A DNA stretch of 64,000 nt from Pedobacter frigiditerrae. Lineage in GTDB: Bacteria > Bacteroidota > Bacteroidia > Sphingobacteriales > Sphingobacteriaceae. Within the stretch, counting starts at the first letter, position 1. Each line of letters starts with the position of its first letter. The notes beneath the pieces are model-generated. The model was not told the DNA's origin and searched no databases. It worked only from the letters and a program-made list of their open reading frames with translations. Where the stretch lies: positions 1,178,001 to 1,242,000 of the forward strand of contig NZ_JAVTSS010000001.1 in the NCBI RefSeq assembly GCF_032678705.1, given 5' to 3'. Shown piece by piece: positions 60,466 through 64,000 of this stretch. Both the position numbers and the translations under genes were made by a program.

Positions 60466-62360
60466 TATATTTTCGTTATTACAAATTCTGTTCTTCTATT
60501 TTGCTTTCTACCTTCCTCAGTAGTGTTGTTAGACCTTGGTTTTGTCTCTCCATATCCCTTATAAGAAAGTCGTTTTTTATCAATCCCATTATTTACCAAG
60601 AAATCATATACCGCTTTTGCTCTGTTTTCAGAAAGCACATCGTTTAATTTTAAATCACCAACATCATCCGTATGTCCTTGAATTTCAATAGACATAGTTG
60701 GATTACCCATAAGTAAATCTATCAAAATACTTAGCTCAACTTTAGAGGTAGGAAGTAAATCGTACTTATTGGTATCAAAGAAGATGTTATATAAGGTAAC
60801 TGTATTCCCTACTTTTATTTTGTCTAACAATATCTCTAACAGGTAAGGCTTGTTGGCATTTACTTTTGTAAGCTGAAAATTTTGAGAGTTAAATAAATAA
60901 CCCTCAGCTTCAACATTAAAGGAGTATTCACTTCCAATAGGCATAACAGCTAAAAAATCTCCAGTTTCTTTAGACGTGTAATCGTTAAAAACAGGATTGT
61001 TCGCCTTCAAATCAATTACTAGAACATTTGCCTCTAATAATGCTTTGGTCTCTTTATCTCTTACTATTCCTTTTACATAAGTTATGGGTAAAGGTTTTAC
61101 TTTTTCTGGCAATAAGAAGTGATAAATATCTAAGTCGCCAAATCCTCCATCTTTTATATTTGATGAAAATAACCCTTCTGAACCATCGGCGGTCACTATT
61201 AAACCGATTTCTTCATTAAAAGTATTTATAGGATAACCTAAATTAACAGGGGTGGAAAATTGACCATCATCCGCCATGCGACTATAAAAAATATCTTTAT
61301 CGCCAAAGCCAGGCCATCCGTTTGACGAAAAGTAGAGTGTTTTTCCGTCAGCATGAATAAAGGGCGTATTCTCGTCGTAAGGTGTATTTACTTTCGGACC
61401 AAGGTTTACTGGGTCAGTCCATTTTCCTTCGTCTGTAAGCGTACTTTTCCAAATATCATAACCACCAATTCCTCCTGGTCTGTTGCTTACAAAATAAAGT
61501 GTACTTCCATCAGGGCTTATTGAAGGTTGGGATTCCCAGAATTCTGAGTTAATGATTTTACCTAAATTAATTACTTTGCCCCAATCATTTCCTTCTTTTC
61601 TAGAAACATAAATATCACATCTACCTAAGCCATCTGGGCGATTGCAACCTGTAAAAAACAGATATTTTCCATCAGGAGATATAGATTGAGCCCCCTCATT
61701 AAAATTAGGGGTATTAATTTTATTGCTTAATGGAATAGCCTTTTGCCATTCATTATCTTTTTTGGTGCTGATGTAAAAATCTTCATTACCTTTTACAACC
61801 CTCGTAAAAATAATGGTTTGCCCATCTGCGGTTAGCGCTGGAAAATAATCTCTATCGCTGCTGTTAACATAAAAACCCATATTAATAGGCTCATATTTTG
61901 TCGGCGATTTAATGGCTGTTATAGCAAAATTGCAATCTAAAATATACTTCTTAGTTCTGCTAATATAATCTTTATCTGTTCCCGCGTACTTTTGTTGAAA
62001 CAAAAGGAAACTATTTTTGGCTTGGCTATAATCGCCTGTCAACAATTCGCTTTCTCCTAAAACGTAGTAAATTCTAGGTTCTATGTTTGGAGCAGAGCTG
62101 ATAGCTTTTCTGTAATTTTCTTTGGCTTTGGTATGGTTTTTTAACCTACGGTAGAGGTCACCTAGTTGAATATAGGCTAACTGAAATTTAGGGTCGGCTT
62201 TTATAGCTTCATCTAAATGCTTTATCCCATCCTCATAAATATTCTGTCTTAAATACTGTTGTGCATCCTCAAAACTTTCTTGCGCTTTTTTATTAAGCGA
62301 ATTTTGGGCAATTGCCGAAAAAGTATTTAAACAAAAGAAAAATATTAAATATTTTTTCAT
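60465..62360 (-). CDS. OmpA family protein with TPR and PD40 repeats (PorE-like)
   Basis: A 631-residue exported protein: signal peptide to about residue 18, TPR region (about 22-150), a PD40/WD40-like propeller with repeated SxDGxxLYFxSxR motifs (about 160-430), a carboxypeptidase-regulatory-like domain (about 440-515), and an OmpA C-terminal peptidoglycan-binding domain (about 525-631, IEIQGHTDDVGDLKLNDVLS and RAKAVYDFLV). This four-part order is that described for PorE of the type IX secretion system, but many paralogs exist. It anchors an outer-membrane complex to the cell wall. Confidence 0.88.
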   Translation of the reverse strand: MKKYLIFFFCLNTFSAIAQNSLNKKAQESFEDAQQYLRQNIYEDGIKHLDEAIKADPKFQLAYIQLGDLYRRLKNHTKAKENYRKAISSAPNIEPRIYYVLGESELLTGDYSQAKNSFLLFQQKYAGTDKDYISRTKKYILDCNFAITAIKSPTKYEPINMGFYVNSSDRDYFPALTADGQTIIFTRVVKGNEDFYISTKKDNEWQKAIPLSNKINTPNFNEGAQSISPDGKYLFFTGCNRPDGLGRCDIYVSRKEGNDWGKVINLGKIINSEFWESQPSISPDGSTLYFVSNRPGGIGGYDIWKSTLTDEGKWTDPVNLGPKVNTPYDENTPFIHADGKTLYFSSNGWPGFGDKDIFYSRMADDGQFSTPVNLGYPINTFNEEIGLIVTADGSEGLFSSNIKDGGFGDLDIYHFLLPEKVKPLPITYVKGIVRDKETKALLEANVLVIDLKANNPVFNDYTSKETGDFLAVMPIGSEYSFNVEAEGYLFNSQNFQLTKVNANKPYLLEILLDKIKVGNTVTLYNIFFDTNKYDLLPTSKVELSILIDLLMGNPTMSIEIQGHTDDVGDLKLNDVLSENRAKAVYDFLVNNGIDKKRLSYKGYGETKPRSNNTTEEGRKQNRRTEFVITKI

Positions 62361-62408
62361 TCAGCCATGGGGATTTGGTTATGACTAATGTAAATAAAAT
62401 ATCGAATA

Positions 62409-63032
62409 TTATGGAATGTTGAGGAATTTATGGGTTTGCAGTGATATTTCCCATTTTGGATTGGACATTACATAATCAACAATTAGGGGTGTCATTTCCT
62501 TAGATTTTGACCACTCTGGTTGTAGATATAATTTACAAGTAGAAGAAACGCTTTCGGCATATTTTTCGGCCCATTCGAAATCGCTTTTATTAAAAACAAT
62601 AACTTTTAGCTCGTTGGCAAAAGGAGTAATATCTGGTCTTGGAGCCTTAAATTTCTTTGGAGAAAGACAAATCCAATCCCAAGAACCTGAAAGAGGATAG
62701 GCGCCTGAGGTTTCTATAAAGGTTAAAATTCCTTTGTCTTGAAGTTTTTTAGTTAGATAATCTAAATTATAAATTAATGGCTCTCCACCGGTAACAACTA
62801 CCGCTTTACCTGGAAATGTATCTGCTTTCTGCACAATATCATCCGAAAGTGTAAGTGGATGTAGTTCTGCATCCCAACTTTCTTTCACATCACACCAATG
62901 GCAACCCACATCACATCCTCCTAAACGAATAAAATAAGCAGCTTTTCCGGTATTGTATCCTTCGCCCTGTATCGTATAAAATTCTTCCATTAAAGGAAGT
63001 AATGTCCCATCTTCTGGTATATTGTGTGCCAT
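62409..63032 (-). CDS. queE: QueE, 7-carboxy-7-deazaguanine synthase
   Basis: A 207-residue radical SAM enzyme of queuosine synthesis that makes CDG. The iron-sulfur motif is C40-x3-C44-x2-C47 (GGCDVGCHWCDVKESW), the modified spacing known for some QueE; VVTGGEPLIY is the SAM-binding GGEP motif, and the C-terminus is compact. The first ATG with a conserved N-terminus is at 63032; upstream residues to 63065 would overlap the promoter box at 63049-63056. It is divergent from the Rieske gene. Confidence 0.94.
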   Translation of the reverse strand: MAHNIPEDGTLLPLMEEFYTIQGEGYNTGKAAYFIRLGGCDVGCHWCDVKESWDAELHPLTLSDDIVQKADTFPGKAVVVTGGEPLIYNLDYLTKKLQDKGILTFIETSGAYPLSGSWDWICLSPKKFKAPRPDITPFANELKVIVFNKSDFEWAEKYAESVSSTCKLYLQPEWSKSKEMTPLIVDYVMSNPKWEISLQTHKFLNIP

Positions 63033-63048
63033 TTTGTAAATTAGAGCG

Positions 63049-63056
63049 CAAATATA
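63049..63056 (-). promoter_or_regulatory. -7 promoter box of queE
   Basis: On the minus strand TATATTTGCGC matches TAnnTTTG, 16 bases before the ATG at 63032. The same TATATTTGCGC word is used upstream of the aminotransferase gene (4130-4137) and of the 61-residue protein gene (33173-33180). Confidence 0.55.
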
Positions 63057-63078
63057 CACATTCAAAAAAGTAGAAAAG

Positions 63079-63414
63079 ATGATTTGGGTAAAGGTTTTGT
63101 CAAAACAAGAAACTGAAAGAGAAGATTTTGTAGAAATGGCAAAAGCCGATGGAAAGAAAATTTGTGTAATTAAGCATAAGGGAAATTTTTCTGCAATTCA
63201 AAATACTTGTCCACACGCAGGAGGAATTTTAAGTGGAGGATGGTGCAAAGAAGGAAATATTGTTTGTCCTATACATAGGTACGAATATAGCCTAACTACA
63301 GGAAGAGGGGCGGAAGGACAAGGGGATTATATTGATATTTATCCAACAGAGTTGAGAGAAGATGGATTGTATGTGGGTTTTAAGCAAAGTTGGATTAAGA
63401 AGCTGTTTTCTTAA
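63079..63414 (+). CDS. Rieske [2Fe-2S] ferredoxin-like protein
   Basis: A 111-residue soluble Rieske protein. The cluster ligands are C44-x-H46 in NTCPHAGG and C63-x2-H66 in IVCPIHRYEYSL. Single-domain versions act as electron donors to oxygenases or as a small subunit of nitrite-reductase-type systems; no partner is adjacent, so the redox partner is unknown. Confidence 0.92.
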   Translation: MIWVKVLSKQETEREDFVEMAKADGKKICVIKHKGNFSAIQNTCPHAGGILSGGWCKEGNIVCPIHRYEYSLTTGRGAEGQGDYIDIYPTELREDGLYVGFKQSWIKKLFS

Positions 63415-63420
63415 GAAAGT

Positions 63421-63504
63421 CGTCATTGCGAGGTACGAAGCAATCCTAAGCTTTATAGGAGACATTGCAAACGTTGTAAGATTGCTTCGTGCCTCGCAAT
63501 GACG
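63421..63504. repeat. CGTCATTGCG palindromic repeat
   Basis: Arms of 25 bases at 63421-63445 and 63480-63504 match at 24 of 25 positions; the left one begins CGTCATTGCGAGGTACGAAG. It lies between the Rieske gene and the convergent PIN gene. Repeats of this consensus are common in many bacterial genomes, and here it may end both transcripts. Confidence 0.8.
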
Positions 63505-63523
63505 AAAACATATTTATATTTTC

Positions 63524-63946
63524 TTAATTCAATAAATACCTATTAAAAAACTCCTTACAATCCAAAACCTCAATTTCTGAAAAGTAAAAATCTTCGGTGT
63601 CTTCAGTTACGATACAATTGCATTTATTTTCTTTGGCAGCATAATACTCAAGGCCATCCTCAAAATCGTGTATTTTTTTATTGCTTAGCGTTTTAATAAC
63701 TCCATCGCTAAGGTTTTCTGCAATTTTTATATGTTGGCAAAGGATATCAATCTTTTGTTTTGCCAAAGCCGATTTATGCTTTTTCTCTGCGAAGTAAAAA
63801 GCAATGGCTAAACAAAGAGGAGAGGTGTACACTTCGAATTTTGGATTTGATGCTAAACTTAAAATCCTTGAAGAATATGTAAAAGTTGGATATTCCTTGT
63901 TTAACACAGAAACAAGAACGTTGGCATCTAAGAAAATCCTAACCAT
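63524..63946 (-). CDS. PIN domain toxin (type II toxin-antitoxin)
   Basis: A 140-residue PIN-fold ribonuclease. The first acid is D7 in FLDANVLVSVL, a middle DGVIKTLSNKKIHDFEDGLE segment has D/E residues, and NCIVTEDTEDF holds the last acids; the order is that of VapC-like toxins. Its ATG overlaps the stop of the upstream gene (63946) by one base, matching the antitoxin-toxin order of such modules. It cleaves RNA and is expected to be restrained by the partner. Confidence 0.88.
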   Translation of the reverse strand: MVRIFLDANVLVSVLNKEYPTFTYSSRILSLASNPKFEVYTSPLCLAIAFYFAEKKHKSALAKQKIDILCQHIKIAENLSDGVIKTLSNKKIHDFEDGLEYYAAKENKCNCIVTEDTEDFYFSEIEVLDCKEFFNRYLLN

Positions 63947-64000
63947 TATTTTTTAGAAGAGAAGAACTCATCTTTGCCAGCTTTGCGAGAAGTTTTTGGC
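63946..64000 (-). CDS. Antitoxin of the PIN module (5' part beyond window)
   Basis: Only the last 17 codons are in the window: PKTSRKAGKDEFFSSKK then TAA. This basic tail is like the C-terminus of small DUF6364-type antitoxins. The stop overlaps the PIN gene start by one base, which is the strongest support. The call rests on position and this short tail. Confidence 0.6.
   Translation of the reverse strand, partial: PKTSRKAGKDEFFSSKK

Overview
The window is about 64 kb of AT-rich, gene-dense bacterial chromosome from the Bacteroidota, most likely family Sphingobacteriaceae (Pedobacter or a close relative). The evidence is the family content (DUF3667, DUF4397, DUF4199, DUF3037, SusC/T9SS-era outer-membrane barrels, PorQ-like and PorE-like proteins, KpsF/KdsD, the Lhr/ligase/PdeM/exonuclease set), promoters with the Bacteroidota -7 box TAnnTTTG, near-absence of Shine-Dalgarno sequences, and dispersed intergenic palindromes. 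No rRNA, tRNA, IS, prophage or CRISPR array was seen.

Layout: 0-1.4 kb ispD (cut by the window edge) and queA. 1.5-4.1 kb orphan MacB-like permease and an aspartate aminotransferase. 4.2-8.4 kb a tight five-gene operon (CDF exporter, NUDIX, CPBP protease, bioA, unknown diiron ferritin-like protein). 8.6-14.8 kb trxA and the DNA-repair cluster exonuclease-ligase-Lhr helicase-PdeM. 14.8-16.2 kb a SatD-like regulator with a DUF3307 membrane protein behind three evenly spaced palindromic operators. 16.5-20.6 kb DPP-IV peptidase and an LTA-synthase-like enzyme. 20.7-27.1 kb an operon with a PorQ-like barrel, a helix-hairpin-helix/barrel protein, ComEC and an enoyl-CoA hydratase. 27.4-33.8 kb DUF4397 lipoprotein, HipA_2/DUF3037 pair, membrane-anchored LuxR regulator with DUF4199, beta-CASP nuclease and a small basic protein with a long leader. 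33.9-38.8 kb metallo-hydrolase, two unknown genes with miaA, and a solitary D12 adenine methylase. 39-42.9 kb three paralogous small outer-membrane proteins, DUF3347 lipoprotein and citrate synthase. 43-49.5 kb two DUF3667 proteins, a nucleoside transporter, bifunctional nuclease and etfAB. 49.6-64 kb TPR protein, chromate transporter, dnaB, rlmB, manC, kdsD, recQ, kdsA, YqjF-like, DUF6526, an OmpA/PorE-like protein, queE, a Rieske protein and a PIN toxin with its antitoxin cut by the window edge.

Genes that belong together across the window: queA and queE (queuosine), kdsD and kdsA (KDO) with manC (GDP-mannose), etfA/etfB, and the four-protein DNA damage cluster. The most unusual elements are the SatD/DUF3307 unit with its operator triplet (it shares an intergenic region with the repair operon), the complete diiron-site protein one base after bioA, the HipA_2/DUF3037 pair, the HhH-barrel protein coupled to ComEC, and several families of dispersed intergenic palindromes, one of which lies in frame inside bioA.
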